A DNA stretch of 64,000 nucleotides, from contig WTGX01000019.1 in assembly GCA_011523385.1 (NCBI GenBank), positions 30,059-94,058 of the forward strand. The letters are read 5' to 3'. Shown piece after piece: positions 1-8,909 of this stretch; position 1 is the stretch's first letter; each line of letters opens with the position of its first letter. The translations under genes were made by a program, and so were the position numbers. Below the pieces are notes generated by a model. The model made no database searches. It was given only the letters and a program-made list of their open reading frames with translations, and was not told where the DNA came from. This stretch comes from Nitrospira sp. (GTDB lineage: Bacteria > Nitrospirota > Nitrospiria > Nitrospirales > UBA8639).

Positions 1-137
1 GCGTATGCGAGAGCGCCGAAGATGGAAACGAGGTAAAAGAACATGATGAGAGATGCAGTTCTCCAGCGCAATTCTGAGAGAAATAGCATGACGAAAAAGC
101 ACGTAAACTCGATGGCGAGAAGCGTGGGAAGGGTCAT
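1..137 (-). CDS. N-terminal part of a small membrane protein, last visible gene of the tra operon (partial)
   Basis: Forty-five codons are visible before the window edge, beginning at an ATG that overlaps the traN stop codon (ATGA), so it is probably translationally coupled to traN. The visible residues form one or two hydrophobic stretches separated by a short basic segment (ELRWR), as in an integral inner-membrane protein. F-type operons usually continue after traN with traF, traH and traG, but the visible residues are too few to match any of these. It is named only from its position as a membrane component or passenger of the conjugation operon. Confidence 0.6.
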   Translation of the reverse strand, partial: MTLPTLLAIEFTCFFVMLFLSELRWRTASLIMFFYLVSIFGALAY

Positions 138-1213
138 TGAAGCTCCTGATGCCGGCCTTCGATTTTGGTTTTAATGTCATCGACGGCATCGACGACATCC
201 GGCGTCGTTCCGGCATTGGCTTCGGCTATGACGTCGGCATGGTATTCAGAGAGGTCGATAGATTCAAAGTCGACGGTCGGGAGCTCCTGGAGCGTGAAGC
301 CCGAGCAATCCGGATTTCTAGGACCGCCATAGGCTTTGCCTATCTGAGCGCGTCCCTGAACGACGACAATCCTGGCGAGTTTCGAGGGGAAGGTGCAATA
401 GGATTTATAGTCCCGCCAGAGAGCGCAGAAGAAGAGGAGCCGGATGTCGCAATTTTTATAGCGACCGACGTAGTGGGTGCGTTGCTCGTCGCGGTCGATG
501 CGAAGTTCGCGTTCCATGGCATTGCATTGAGAATTGCTGGGATTTTGGCAGCAGGTAAAGAAGCCAAAATTATTGTCTTTGCATCTTTTATTTTCTCCAC
601 GAAAGACTTCGAGGGTACTGGTGTCGAGGGTTTCTGTCATTTCTTGAAGGACCGAGAGATAGGAGGCAGCTCGGGCGAATCCTGCCGTAGAGGGCGTATG
701 GGTCTGCCCAACGTCCGCCGTGCAGTTGCCATCCGGACAGATGAGTTGGCTGCCGCAGACGGAGACGGAGGCATTGGGTATATTGACGGAATCGCAACCG
801 GTATAGGTTTGCGTAAGGGCAGTCATACGAATCTCATTGGCCGGCTTATGTGTAAGTAGAGGGTCTGTTTTTGGATCGACGATATGGGCCGGCCGTGTGG
901 TTCTGGCATTGGTGATGTATTGTGCATTGGGATCTGAGGCGGCATGAGATTGGGCCTGGCTTTGAAGGGCGGAACCGGCCGAGTAGTAATTCTTTTCGGG
1001 AATATTCGTGCCTTGGTAATTGGGCATGGTGTCGGGATCAAGATTTTGCGGGATATCGCGGATCATGGCATTTTCTTGAACGGCGAAATTCTTGCCGCCT
1101 TGAATGGCATCGTCCATGCTGCCGGCGATGAGGACATTGGAATGAGCCGCGAAGACAAGGAGCCAAAAGATAAAAAACTTGGTGATGTAAAATTTGGCGA
1201 AGAAGAAAATCAT
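134..1213 (-). CDS. traN: TraN-type mating-pair stabilization protein
   Basis: TraN is a cysteine-rich outer-membrane protein that stabilises mating pairs in F-type conjugation. The 359-residue product starts with a hydrophobic export signal (about residues 1-30) and has many cysteines, including clusters such as CGSQLICPDGNC and FFTCCQNPSNSQC. Near its C-terminus it has the stretch CSGFTLQELPTVDFESID, which resembles the conserved TraN C-terminal segment. It is shorter than F TraN (about 600 residues), so the variable recipient-recognition region seems reduced. A GGAGG site lies 6 bases before the ATG, and the start overlaps the trbC stop by 4 bases. The call rests on the C-terminal motif plus position after traU and trbC. 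Confidence 0.8.
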   Translation of the reverse strand: MIFFFAKFYITKFFIFWLLVFAAHSNVLIAGSMDDAIQGGKNFAVQENAMIRDIPQNLDPDTMPNYQGTNIPEKNYYSAGSALQSQAQSHAASDPNAQYITNARTTRPAHIVDPKTDPLLTHKPANEIRMTALTQTYTGCDSVNIPNASVSVCGSQLICPDGNCTADVGQTHTPSTAGFARAASYLSVLQEMTETLDTSTLEVFRGENKRCKDNNFGFFTCCQNPSNSQCNAMERELRIDRDEQRTHYVGRYKNCDIRLLFFCALWRDYKSYCTFPSKLARIVVVQGRAQIGKAYGGPRNPDCSGFTLQELPTVDFESIDLSEYHADVIAEANAGTTPDVVDAVDDIKTKIEGRHQELQ

Positions 1214-2010
1214 GATGGTCCTCCTTTGTGAGCAGCCAGCCAGTTGCGCGCTTTATGGCGTTCTTCGGGAGTTCCGATTCGAGTGACAAAGTTGAGAAAA
1301 TAGGAGAGAGAAGCGGACCCTGTGGCGCGAACGTGTTTGACGGGGGCGCAGCTTGAAGGTGTGCACGGTTCGAGACGTTCAAGGGGTAGAATAAACGTCG
1401 GGACGCGAGACACATCGAAACGGGTGAATGTGGTCGGGTCGATGCTCACCCCGGCAAGTCCCTCGGACGTGAGGTCGTGAAGTCTTTTCATGGTGGAGCC
1501 CCAGTCGTCATTAAGCAAGCCGCGAATGACGACAGCCGCCTTGAGTTGGTGGGCTTCGTGGAGAAGGCCGCGAATCTGACTGTCGGGCATGCCGAAGCTG
1601 ATAAGGACTAAGGGCCTGATACGTTCGTCGAGGAAAGATGGCCGCGGCGCTTGAGACGCCGCGGCGCGACCGACGTGCTCATCAATGAAGGGGTAGCCTT
1701 GTGAGAGGCTACCTGGGAGCGTGAAATTAAAACCGCGCCCTGGTGCGTATGTATGACCAAGGGCGTCGGCAGTCGAACGCAGGTGCTCAGCGAGACTTCC
1801 ATCCTGTAAGAGTTTTTGGGCGTCGTGAAGGGCGCGGTTCGTTTGTTGTCGCTGATGCTGTACGGCTGCCGGATCGGGTTCTTGGTAGACAGGCTGTGAG
1901 AAAGCCGGGCCCGTCGGCACGGCGAGGAGGATAAAGAAGAGCTTCAATGAGGCAGAGACACGTATGCCTGGGAATTCGCCGGACGCAAAGGAGTTCAGAA
2001 CGCGCAGCAT
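1210..2010 (-). CDS. trbC: TrbC-type pilus assembly protein
   Basis: TrbC of F-type systems is a periplasmic protein needed for pilus assembly, acting with TraW and TraU. This 266-residue protein has an N-terminal signal segment (about residues 20-38), then a charged linker. A thioredoxin-fold-like C-terminal domain follows, with a strand PLVLISFGMP, a segment VVIRGLLNDDWGSTMKRL and VSRVPTFILP, the cis-proline-like region typical of TrbC. The gene overlaps the end of traU by 16 bases and has a GGAGG site 8 bases before the ATG. Position between traU and traN supports the call. Confidence 0.85.
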   Translation of the reverse strand: MLRVLNSFASGEFPGIRVSASLKLFFILLAVPTGPAFSQPVYQEPDPAAVQHQRQQTNRALHDAQKLLQDGSLAEHLRSTADALGHTYAPGRGFNFTLPGSLSQGYPFIDEHVGRAAASQAPRPSFLDERIRPLVLISFGMPDSQIRGLLHEAHQLKAAVVIRGLLNDDWGSTMKRLHDLTSEGLAGVSIDPTTFTRFDVSRVPTFILPLERLEPCTPSSCAPVKHVRATGSASLSYFLNFVTRIGTPEERHKARNWLAAHKGGPS

Positions 2011-3032
2011 TTGCGTTTCCTCCAGATCAGGTAAGAGAAATCCTCGCCTTTATACGGATACTCACGGCCGGCACCCCATAAGATTGAGGGTGCGCCGAAG
2101 CCGTAGCCTTGGTCAGTTTGTGGGGTTGGGAAAAGCATCTGCTGTTTATATTGCTTTTTCCGGAGAATCGGTTGTGGTCGCGGACCGCACATGGCGCTGC
2201 TTGTCGACGTGTCCTGAGCAATGAGCTGTCGGTGCATTTTGAAGACGTGCTTATGCACGATGGCGAGACTGGAATCGACGCCGCCGGTATGATTGGCGTG
2301 GTTGCCGGAGAGGGGATACACGGATCCCTGTGATCCGGAACACCAGAACATACTGTCGAGGCCAAAAGAATTGAGGCGAGCGGCGATGGTATCGGCAATA
2401 CACGCGGCTTGAGCGATGCGGTTACTGAAGAGAATCGCCTCGGGATTAAGGATGAAGGTCAACTGGTCGTCATCCCACAAGGGATCGAGCTCGGACATAT
2501 AGACGAGGTCGAATGGTTCGGAGGTAAAGCACATAACGGCCGTGAGCGCCATCCCGAGCCAGGAAAGCGCGGGATACTGGAACCAGTGGATTTGATAGAA
2601 GGCATTGCCTTGCTCTCCACCCTGGCCTTCATGGTGGGTGCCGTGAGGTACATTGAGATCCGCAAGGATCGTGCCGCCGAGGGTTGGTGAGCAGAAGGGA
2701 GTTCTAACGACTTCTGCGACCCTGGCAGGCTCCCAAAAAGCGAAGCCAATCCCGATTCGGATAAAAAGCGGCGGCGGCGCGGGGCAGGTGCAGAGCAGCG
2801 GCGGCGCGGAGTCGCCGTTATTGGGTTGTCCGAAGGCGATTTCGACAGGCCCGATATACATGGGAAAGAGACAGCGCCAGCAGATATCCGTCATGGGATT
2901 GGGGAATGTGCCATTGCACGGCGCCGCCCGGGCAGCTCTCGGAGCGGATAGCACGAGAACGAGGGCGATCAGGAAGATGAGTGCCGCGCCGGGGAAGAGC
3001 CCGTCGCTAGTGGATCGGGATTTCTTCAACAT
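1995..3032 (-). CDS. traU: TraU-type conjugal transfer protein
   Basis: TraU is an exported cysteine-rich protein needed for DNA transfer in F-type systems. The 345-residue product has a signal segment (hydrophobic LIFLIALVLVLS, then AARAAP). Conserved TraU-like stretches follow: CWRCLFPMYIGP, a CTCPAPPP motif, GIGFAFWEPARVAEVVRTPFC and a long segment around HWFQYPALSWLG. The start at 3032 (ATG, Met-Leu-Lys-Lys) is preferred over an upstream TTG at 3092, because an AAAAGGAG site lies 10 bases before it and it gives a normal signal peptide. It overlaps the end of traW by 26 bases. Confidence 0.9.
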   Translation of the reverse strand: MLKKSRSTSDGLFPGAALIFLIALVLVLSAPRAARAAPCNGTFPNPMTDICWRCLFPMYIGPVEIAFGQPNNGDSAPPLLCTCPAPPPLFIRIGIGFAFWEPARVAEVVRTPFCSPTLGGTILADLNVPHGTHHEGQGGEQGNAFYQIHWFQYPALSWLGMALTAVMCFTSEPFDLVYMSELDPLWDDDQLTFILNPEAILFSNRIAQAACIADTIAARLNSFGLDSMFWCSGSQGSVYPLSGNHANHTGGVDSSLAIVHKHVFKMHRQLIAQDTSTSSAMCGPRPQPILRKKQYKQQMLFPTPQTDQGYGFGAPSILWGAGREYPYKGEDFSYLIWRKRKCCAF

Positions 3033-3657
3033 AGAGTATGTGCTCCTTTTGCCGGACCGTCGCCGGCACGGCCTGGATTTCAAAACGATCAACGAGATAT
3101 CCGCGCTGGTCGAAGTAAAGACGCCGATTGAGTTGCTCCGTGACTTTCGGATAATTCCCGCGGACGAGGATCAGTTTATGTTTCAGGGGATCCGAACAGT
3201 GGCGATTCAGCCACTTGACCTGGTCGGGGTCGTCTCCATCCGCGAAGCAAAGTATTTTCGTGAGCGACTGAAAGACCAGGGGATTGACGCGGGTGCCCAC
3301 CGGGTAGAGGACACGGCCATGGCCGTCGGTGATGTCCTCGGTGGTGACGAATTCCAGGCTGACATCGTAGGCTCGGTATGTCTGCGTTCGAGGAAGCGGG
3401 AGGCCGCGAGGCCGCGTGATGTACCGCTTGGAACGTTCGGTGAGCTTGCGGCGCTGTTTTTCAAGGAATCCGTCTTTCATGCGCTCCTTAAGACGCTCCT
3501 GTATCACGTCCAGGAGATTGCGCTCAGGGATCGCATAGGAGGGGCCGATGGTCCCCAGGTCACGCGCGTGGCTAGAAGAGCCGGTAAGCGCGGCCGATAA
3601 TGCGATCGCGATGAACCAGGTCGATTTGTGCATAGCGGCTGTCGAAACTGTCAGCAT
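3007..3657 (-). CDS. traW: TraW-type pilus assembly protein
   Basis: TraW is a periplasmic F-pilus assembly protein that works with TrbC and TraU. The product is 216 residues from the ATG at 3657, chosen because a GGAG lies 5 bases upstream; a second in-frame ATG at 3633 would give a shorter leader. A signal peptide ends near SSSHARDLG. The mature part has the TraW pattern: IGPSYAIPERNLLDVIQERL near the N-terminus, then YPVGTRVNPL, and ADGDDPDQVKWL followed by KLILVRGNYP. The gene starts inside the end of the peptidase gene and ends inside traU. Confidence 0.9.
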   Translation of the reverse strand: MLTVSTAAMHKSTWFIAIALSAALTGSSSHARDLGTIGPSYAIPERNLLDVIQERLKERMKDGFLEKQRRKLTERSKRYITRPRGLPLPRTQTYRAYDVSLEFVTTEDITDGHGRVLYPVGTRVNPLVFQSLTKILCFADGDDPDQVKWLNRHCSDPLKHKLILVRGNYPKVTEQLNRRLYFDQRGYLVDRFEIQAVPATVRQKEHILYVEEIPIH

Positions 3658-4063
3658 GCTCACTCCAGACGAAATAATGATTAGGAGGGATCTGCCCTTC
3701 GGTTCCGCGCGCCAGCGCGATCCCGTTTTCAGAACGAACTTTGGCTGAACCCAGCGGTTGATCATTGATGGAGAAAATCCGGCCGTCCCAGCGAACGATG
3801 TCACCGGTTGCTCCCTTCACGTATTTGATGAACCAGCGATGCGGATAAAAGTCATTGGGCGGGGGATGGAACGCAACGAGCTCGTTCTTTGCGGGGTGGT
3901 GATACCTGATGACCAGGTACACGTACCCGGGCAAGCTATTGGTCGTATTGAAGCCGATAAGATAAAAGAACGAAAGCGCCCAAATTGCTGTAATGAAAAA
4001 GACGCCGGCGAACCCCCAGCGGAGTATGCGCTGAATCTGTAGCGGTGTCAGATTACAGGCCAT
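3572..4063 (-). CDS. traF: TraF-type S26 family signal peptidase of the conjugation system
   Basis: This is a 163-residue membrane-anchored serine protease of the S26 family, the TraF/TrhF type that processes pilin or other conjugation proteins. One transmembrane helix spans about residues 17-36. The catalytic serine is probably Ser43 in the SLPGY motif, and the general base Lys80 in FIKYVKGATGDIV. The segment FVWSEHADSFDSRYAQID matches the conserved GDs-x-DSRxxG-like block near the C-terminus. The ATG at 4063 overlaps the trbI stop by 11 bases. The dedicated peptidase sits between trbI and traW, as in several F-like elements. Confidence 0.88.
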   Translation of the reverse strand: MACNLTPLQIQRILRWGFAGVFFITAIWALSFFYLIGFNTTNSLPGYVYLVIRYHHPAKNELVAFHPPPNDFYPHRWFIKYVKGATGDIVRWDGRIFSINDQPLGSAKVRSENGIALARGTEGQIPPNHYFVWSEHADSFDSRYAQIDLVHRDRIIGRAYRLF

Positions 4064-4493
4064 CAGGCACCTGTAATTGATGTTCAATGTATCCGGTATA
4101 GTCGGGCACGTCGGACAGAACCGCCGGTGCGACCAGAAGATGGAGGTGTTCCTTCTTGGCGAGCTGGCGAATCTCGAATTCGAGAGATTTCGAGAACGTC
4201 GCGGCGGCTTCTTGTTGCTGCTCTTTGGTGAGATTGCGCGCAGCATAATCTTTGATATGGCGCTCGAGAATGTCCTGGATATTGACAACGCCGAATCGGA
4301 CCGGAGGGTCTTTGCCGGCGAAGTCAATAGCGATGACGAGCAGGGCGGCGAACGCACCGGCCAAGAAGGCGAAACCAAGAAGTTTTGTGGTACTCATCGC
4401 GCTTGCCGGTATCGCTTTTGGGGTTTGTGGCTGTGGCGTCGCTGCTGCCGGCGTCCCTTGGGTTTCCTGTGTTTTTGTGGGTTCAGCAGTCAT
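4053..4493 (-). CDS. trbI: TrbI-type F pilus protein
   Basis: TrbI of F-type systems is a small inner-membrane protein that affects pilus extension or retraction. The product is 146 residues. It has a proline/threonine/glutamine-rich cytoplasmic N-terminus (1-30), one transmembrane helix (about 36-54, LLGFAFLAGAFAALLVIAI) and a periplasmic region with a charged helical segment (about 70-118) and a hydrophobic block LHLLVAPAVLSDVPDYT. The length and layout fit the TrbI_Ftype family, and its place between traC and the S26 peptidase agrees. An AAGGAC site lies just before the ATG. Confidence 0.82.
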   Translation of the reverse strand: MTAEPTKTQETQGTPAAATPQPQTPKAIPASAMSTTKLLGFAFLAGAFAALLVIAIDFAGKDPPVRFGVVNIQDILERHIKDYAARNLTKEQQQEAAATFSKSLEFEIRQLAKKEHLHLLVAPAVLSDVPDYTGYIEHQLQVPDGL

Positions 4494-4503
4494 GGTGTCC
4501 TTT

Positions 4504-4695
4504 TCAATAGTGGGAGAGAACGTAAAAGAAGTCTTTAATGTAAATGGGTATGCGCCACGCGCCCGCCAGAAACAAAGTCAGTAAGCAGATTGTTGCGACC
4601 AGGACATAGGCCGGCCACATACAGACGGGAAGAAGCGGAATCTCGTGCCATTCTGACGGCCGCGGCGCGTCGGTGTTATCGTTGTTGCTTTTCAC
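4504..4695 (-). CDS. small membrane protein between TraC and TrbI
   Basis: A 63-residue protein starting at a GTG (4695) inside the last codons of traC, with AAGGA 5 bases upstream. It has a polar N-terminus, one transmembrane helix (about residues 25-44, AYVLVATICLLTLFLAGAW) and a short tail rich in aromatic residues. A longer frame from 4731 exists, but its extra residues are a shadow of traC. No family is recognised. Its place in a run of overlapping tra genes makes it likely to be translated and to act with the apparatus. Confidence 0.65.
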   Translation of the reverse strand: MKSNNDNTDAPRPSEWHEIPLLPVCMWPAYVLVATICLLTLFLAGAWRIPIYIKDFFYVLSHY

Positions 4696-7267
4696 TGAGT
4701 TCCTTGACCGCGTCCATGATGTTACGGCCATGGGCTAAGGCCGTTTGAATCGCCTCAACTTCATTGGCTTTCGTCGAAAACAGCTTCTCCGTGAGTGGAT
4801 CCACAATGAAGCGGACAGGGACAAAGCCTTTCGGCGATTGGATCACCAATTCAGAATATTTACCTTGTAGCGTTTCGAGAGAACGTAGAAGGTCAACGCT
4901 GCCGTTGTGTTTATCCAGCCAGCCCTTCTGGGCCGCGAGCGCGAGTTCATCGGCTTTTTGTCGCAAGAAGAGCGTGTAATCGGAGTTGCTGAGCGCGGCT
5001 TCGGCGGTCGGCGAACTATGATAATCCGAGAGGCGCTGGGTGATGGTCATGAAGCTGCCGCCGTGCTTGCGGGCCACACGGAATCCTTCCTGGATGAAGT
5101 CGCCGGCCTGTCCTTTGGACAAGAGCCGCCAGGCTTCGTCGATGATACAGAGCTTGCGCTGGGATTTATTCTTCGACAGGTACATGACTTGAGTGATCCG
5201 AAGCATGAGGATCAGCAGCACGACGCTTTGGAGGTCGGGTTTGGCATTGAGGGCATCGAGTTCGAGCACGACGAATTGATTGTCGAGATCAACGGTCGCG
5301 GCCCCCTCGAAGTAGGCGCCATACATGCCGGTCTTCGTGAAGGACTGGAGCATGACGGCAAGATCTTTGGCCTGGCGCTGGAGATCCGGGTCGTTTTCAT
5401 TGAGGGTTTCAAGGGCCTCGACGATCCGCGTAATCGTGGCCGCATTTTTGTGTTCCTCCCACGTATGCAAGATGGCGTTTTCCAGGAGCCCTTTCTGAAC
5501 GGGTGTGAGGGGCGCGTCCGGAGAGGCCATCTGCGCGACGAGCATTTTGATGAGGGGAACCTGCTCGGCGAAATGTTTCGGGTCATCCGCGTTGATAAAG
5601 GAAAAAGGATTGAGGCGGATCTCAAGGTGATCATCGCCGAAGTCAATATAGGTGCCGTTGAGCAGCCGGCAGAGATTCCGGTAGCTGTGTCCGGCGTCGA
5701 TGATAAAGACGCGGCCCCCGGCACCAAGACAATTACAGACCCACTCCTGAGTGAGGAAGGATTTACCGGACCCGGAGGTGGCACAACACGCGAGATTGTA
5801 ATTGCCCTGGGTATTGTCAAAGGGATCGAAATAGGTAAGCTGCCCGCGCCGGCCGGTAAAGAGCATCATCGGGGTTTGTGTGCCTTTCCACTCGGCAATC
5901 CAAGGGGCGATATTGGTACAGGTCCAGGACAACCGGGTTTGGAAGTACCCGAACATTTTGAGTGCACGCTTACATTCGGTATTGATCGCCATGGGTAAGG
6001 CCCCAAGGAGCGCGTGCATGGGGCTGTAGCGGCTGCGTGACAGGAGCCAGCCGAAGGAATTGTAAAGACCCCTGAGGGCCTGCTCGCAGTCCTGCTCACG
6101 CCCCTGGGGCGCGAAGAGGAGAATCTGGTAGGACGCCTCGAGCAATTTATTGCCGTCTTCAACCTTCCGATTGACGTAATCCCAGTCGCGTTTTCTATCC
6201 TTCCACTGCGGGACGTATTTGGATGCCGGCGAGCCCACCATTTGAGTGGCCCGGGCACTCTGCCGTTTGATCTTCCCTTTAATGTAGATTTGATCGGGAA
6301 TATTGACGGTCATCGTAATGATAAAAGGGCAGGGAAGCCGAAGAATGTTATTCGTGGGGTCGCCGAGGAGCTTTGTATTGTTAAAGCCCGCCCAATATTG
6401 CGGATACTGTTTGACGTGAAAAGGGAGCATGGTGTAGGCGGAATTGTTATGGACGAAGCTCCCGGCGCCGGCGTCGATGAGCAAGGCCGTGTCACCATCG
6501 ACGATCTGAGCATTGAGAAGATTGTCGGGGTCGTAGGTGAGTGTTGGCCGTGGCTCATGCGTGGGATTCAGGATACTGCTCATGATGTTGATGAAGCGCT
6601 CAGGGTGGAGACTGACGGAATCCATGCGCGCGGATTTCAACGTGCCCTGGATGGCTTCCCGCGTCTTCAAGAGGTAGCTCAGATCATCTTCGGAAAGATC
6701 GTGATTGCCGGGCATCGTGTAGGAGATGATGAGGTGAAAATTGCGGACCAAGAACGCCTGGTCCTGGAACAGAGAATCCCACTTCCCTTTGAGGAAATAA
6801 TCGAGACGGTTTTGAGCGAGCGTGGCAAAGATATGATGATTGGACGTGTCGGCGCTATTTTTCTTAAGATCAAACCAGGGCTGGAGGATCCCGTCGATAT
6901 TATTGTCCGCTATCAGGGAGATTTGAATGAGCGCATCTGACCGGTGCTGCTGCACAAAGAACTGATTGAGGATTTTCAGTTCATTGACCCCGAGGCCCGT
7001 GGCAGGGTTCGTGTAGAGCATGAACCCGACGGTGTCGTGGTTGTAATAGAGATTGGTTTCGGGGTCATGGGATTCATACGGAAACACGGTGGCAAGGGAG
7101 TAGCGCTCCGAAAGGGCGCGGAACTGGGCCGCGGTCGGGAGGGCCTGTCCGTTTTGCCAGGCGACGCCAGGCGGGGCGTCGCTCAAGAGCGACATCTTGA
7201 CGACATTGGTGAACCTGTTGATGGCGGCCTTTAATTTTTGAAATGGACTTATCTGGGTATCACCCAT
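4676..7267 (-). CDS. traC: TraC, type IV secretion ATPase (VirB4 family)
   Basis: TraC is the VirB4-type ATPase that powers pilus assembly at the inner membrane. The product is 863 residues, the usual TraC length. An N-terminal TraC_F_IV region is followed by a RecA-like ATPase domain with a Walker A motif ATSGSGKSF near residue 498 and a Walker B motif KLCIIDEAWRLL near residue 710. After it come SFMTITQRLSDY and FLRQKADELALAAQKGWLD, typical of the family. The ATG at 7267 has a perfect GGAGGA 6 bases upstream and overlaps the traV end by 19 bases; the longer frame up to 7333 is traV shadow. Confidence 0.96.
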   Translation of the reverse strand: MGDTQISPFQKLKAAINRFTNVVKMSLLSDAPPGVAWQNGQALPTAAQFRALSERYSLATVFPYESHDPETNLYYNHDTVGFMLYTNPATGLGVNELKILNQFFVQQHRSDALIQISLIADNNIDGILQPWFDLKKNSADTSNHHIFATLAQNRLDYFLKGKWDSLFQDQAFLVRNFHLIISYTMPGNHDLSEDDLSYLLKTREAIQGTLKSARMDSVSLHPERFINIMSSILNPTHEPRPTLTYDPDNLLNAQIVDGDTALLIDAGAGSFVHNNSAYTMLPFHVKQYPQYWAGFNNTKLLGDPTNNILRLPCPFIITMTVNIPDQIYIKGKIKRQSARATQMVGSPASKYVPQWKDRKRDWDYVNRKVEDGNKLLEASYQILLFAPQGREQDCEQALRGLYNSFGWLLSRSRYSPMHALLGALPMAINTECKRALKMFGYFQTRLSWTCTNIAPWIAEWKGTQTPMMLFTGRRGQLTYFDPFDNTQGNYNLACCATSGSGKSFLTQEWVCNCLGAGGRVFIIDAGHSYRNLCRLLNGTYIDFGDDHLEIRLNPFSFINADDPKHFAEQVPLIKMLVAQMASPDAPLTPVQKGLLENAILHTWEEHKNAATITRIVEALETLNENDPDLQRQAKDLAVMLQSFTKTGMYGAYFEGAATVDLDNQFVVLELDALNAKPDLQSVVLLILMLRITQVMYLSKNKSQRKLCIIDEAWRLLSKGQAGDFIQEGFRVARKHGGSFMTITQRLSDYHSSPTAEAALSNSDYTLFLRQKADELALAAQKGWLDKHNGSVDLLRSLETLQGKYSELVIQSPKGFVPVRFIVDPLTEKLFSTKANEVEAIQTALAHGRNIMDAVKELSEKQQR

Positions 7268-7608
7268 TGGGATTCCTCCAGACGGATATAGACGTACCCG
7301 CCGGCGTGAAGATCTTTTTGTTTGTCCTCCCAAGGCGTCAGCAGGATTCTGAGCAGACGTGGCCGCGTCAGAAACGGCTCACCCAAGCCAGCATCCTTTG
7401 GTGAAGACGCCATATCCGGTGTGGTGAGGATGACGTGGTCGGGAGGGTCAGGCGTGGAAACCGCGTGAGAGTCCTGCCCCGCGTCGCCCCGGGTCTGATC
7501 GTAGGTTTCTGAAACCGATTGGCAGACGGCGTCCGGAAAATCTCCGCAGGTGTATGTCGGCCCACAAGCCGCCAGGCCGGCCAAGACGCTGAGAAGAAGA
7601 AGTTTCAT
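7249..7608 (-). CDS. traV: TraV-type outer-membrane lipoprotein
   Basis: A 119-residue lipoprotein with a lipobox LAAC (Cys15) directly after a short hydrophobic signal. TraV is the VirB7-like lipoprotein that anchors the TraK-TraB core complex in the outer membrane. Cysteines follow the lipobox (TYTCGDFPDAVCQSV), as in TraV. The C-terminus has PRLLRILLTPWEDKQKDLHAGGYVYIRLE, a pattern common to TraV proteins. The gene overlaps the traB stop by 4 bases (ATGA) and ends 19 bases inside traC. Confidence 0.9.
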   Translation of the reverse strand: MKLLLLSVLAGLAACGPTYTCGDFPDAVCQSVSETYDQTRGDAGQDSHAVSTPDPPDHVILTTPDMASSPKDAGLGEPFLTRPRLLRILLTPWEDKQKDLHAGGYVYIRLEESQWVIPR

Positions 7609-8909
7609 GAGAGGTCTTCTTCTTCACGAGTATTGTGAAGGATGGGTTGATCGAGCGAAACACCTTCCTGGAGGATGGCTTCGCCTTCGCGGTTCGCGGC
7701 GATTTCGATAATCGGGTAAATTTCATTCGCACGCTGGAGATAATAGTCGGCAATTTTCTCGAGCGCAGTGGAGATTCCGGCGCCCGCCCCAGCTTGAAGA
7801 ACACGGTTGGGATTGACGGTCGCCACAGCCCCGAGCGGACTGGTTGCGAGTTGTTGGGACTGCTGCTGGAGCGTTCTCCCGAAGCCGGAAGCGAGACCCG
7901 CCAGGAGCGAGCGCGCGATGAGGGAGCCTTGTTTGGAGACAAGGCGTCCTCGCATACCAGCCTTTCCATCCTCACCGGTGATATAACCCTTTACTTGAGT
8001 TTCGATGGTGTGGCCATCAAGGAGCACGCAGGAGATTCTCTCAAGTTGGATGTGAGCGCGCTCGCTGGATATTTCGCCGTGGGCTGAGGCCACGACGTGG
8101 CAGCTTGACACATTCGAATGAAAGAAATTGGGGAGCGTGCCATCAGTCATCACCCGAAGGAGAACGGGAATAGGATTGGCATTGGCGGCGCCCCCGGTGG
8201 GAGCATCGACCCCGGAGAGGAGACGGACTGAGGCAAAGCTTCCCGCGGGAATATATTGCTTGACGTTCTTGGCATCGCCGGTCTCGGTTGGGCGATTCCC
8301 TACAGTGACCATGTGAATTTCGCCGGTTTGTTGCTGAGGGGACGTTTTATCAGGCTGGCCGGCGAAGTTCCGGGTCGGCGTGATCAAGCGCGTGCCCCGT
8401 CCCGGTGGCAAGGGGCTGGGGAGGGGCGGTATCGCCGGAAGAGGTGGATTGACCGTCGATGGCTCGGGCGTCTTTAACAGCGCAAGAGGATCGGGAAGTT
8501 TGGATTTCAGGTCGGGCATTGGGAGACCAGCTTCTTCTTCCGGCGCTGGCTTCCCCGGCTTCTCTTGCGATTGTTTGGCAAGAGCGCCGACGTCGATGCC
8601 GAGTTCAGCGAGGCTGGTCTGAATGTTCCTCATGGCCGTCGTCATGTCACGGTTTTTATTTTCAAGCTCCGTAATCTTTTCTTCCGATTTGGCAATCCAG
8701 GTTTCCTCAGCCGAGACAGCCTTCTTGGTCCGGAAGCTTTTGGTGACTTCGGCTGCTTTTTCGCGCTGCTTTTCGCGGAGGGAGGGTTCATCTTTATTGG
8801 GGTCGGTGAACCAAAGGCCGAAAACGAGGAGGCTGACCAAGCCGACGCCCGCGCCACCAGCCAGCAGCATTTGTTTACGTTTTGTTTCGTTGGCACTCAG
8901 GAGTTTCAT
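7605..8909 (-). CDS. traB: TraB, core-complex protein (VirB10/TrbI family)
   Basis: TraB spans the periplasm and joins inner- and outer-membrane parts of the secretion channel. The product is 434 residues. One transmembrane helix (about 15-33) is followed by a coiled-coil-like charged segment (about 40-105), a proline-rich linker (about 150-185, PPLPAIPPLPSPLPP) and a VirB10-like beta domain. That domain contains KQYIPAGSFASVRLLSGVDAPTG and GYITGEDGKAGMRGRLVSKQG. It overlaps traK by 4 bases at its start and traV by 4 bases at its end. Confidence 0.95.
   Translation of the reverse strand: MKLLSANETKRKQMLLAGGAGVGLVSLLVFGLWFTDPNKDEPSLREKQREKAAEVTKSFRTKKAVSAEETWIAKSEEKITELENKNRDMTTAMRNIQTSLAELGIDVGALAKQSQEKPGKPAPEEEAGLPMPDLKSKLPDPLALLKTPEPSTVNPPLPAIPPLPSPLPPGRGTRLITPTRNFAGQPDKTSPQQQTGEIHMVTVGNRPTETGDAKNVKQYIPAGSFASVRLLSGVDAPTGGAANANPIPVLLRVMTDGTLPNFFHSNVSSCHVVASAHGEISSERAHIQLERISCVLLDGHTIETQVKGYITGEDGKAGMRGRLVSKQGSLIARSLLAGLASGFGRTLQQQSQQLATSPLGAVATVNPNRVLQAGAGAGISTALEKIADYYLQRANEIYPIIEIAANREGEAILQEGVSLDQPILHNTREEEDLS

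Noticed and set aside
137..859. 240-residue plus-strand frame opposite traN
   Set aside because: traN fits the operon by overlap, ribosome-binding site and motif; the plus frame has none of these.
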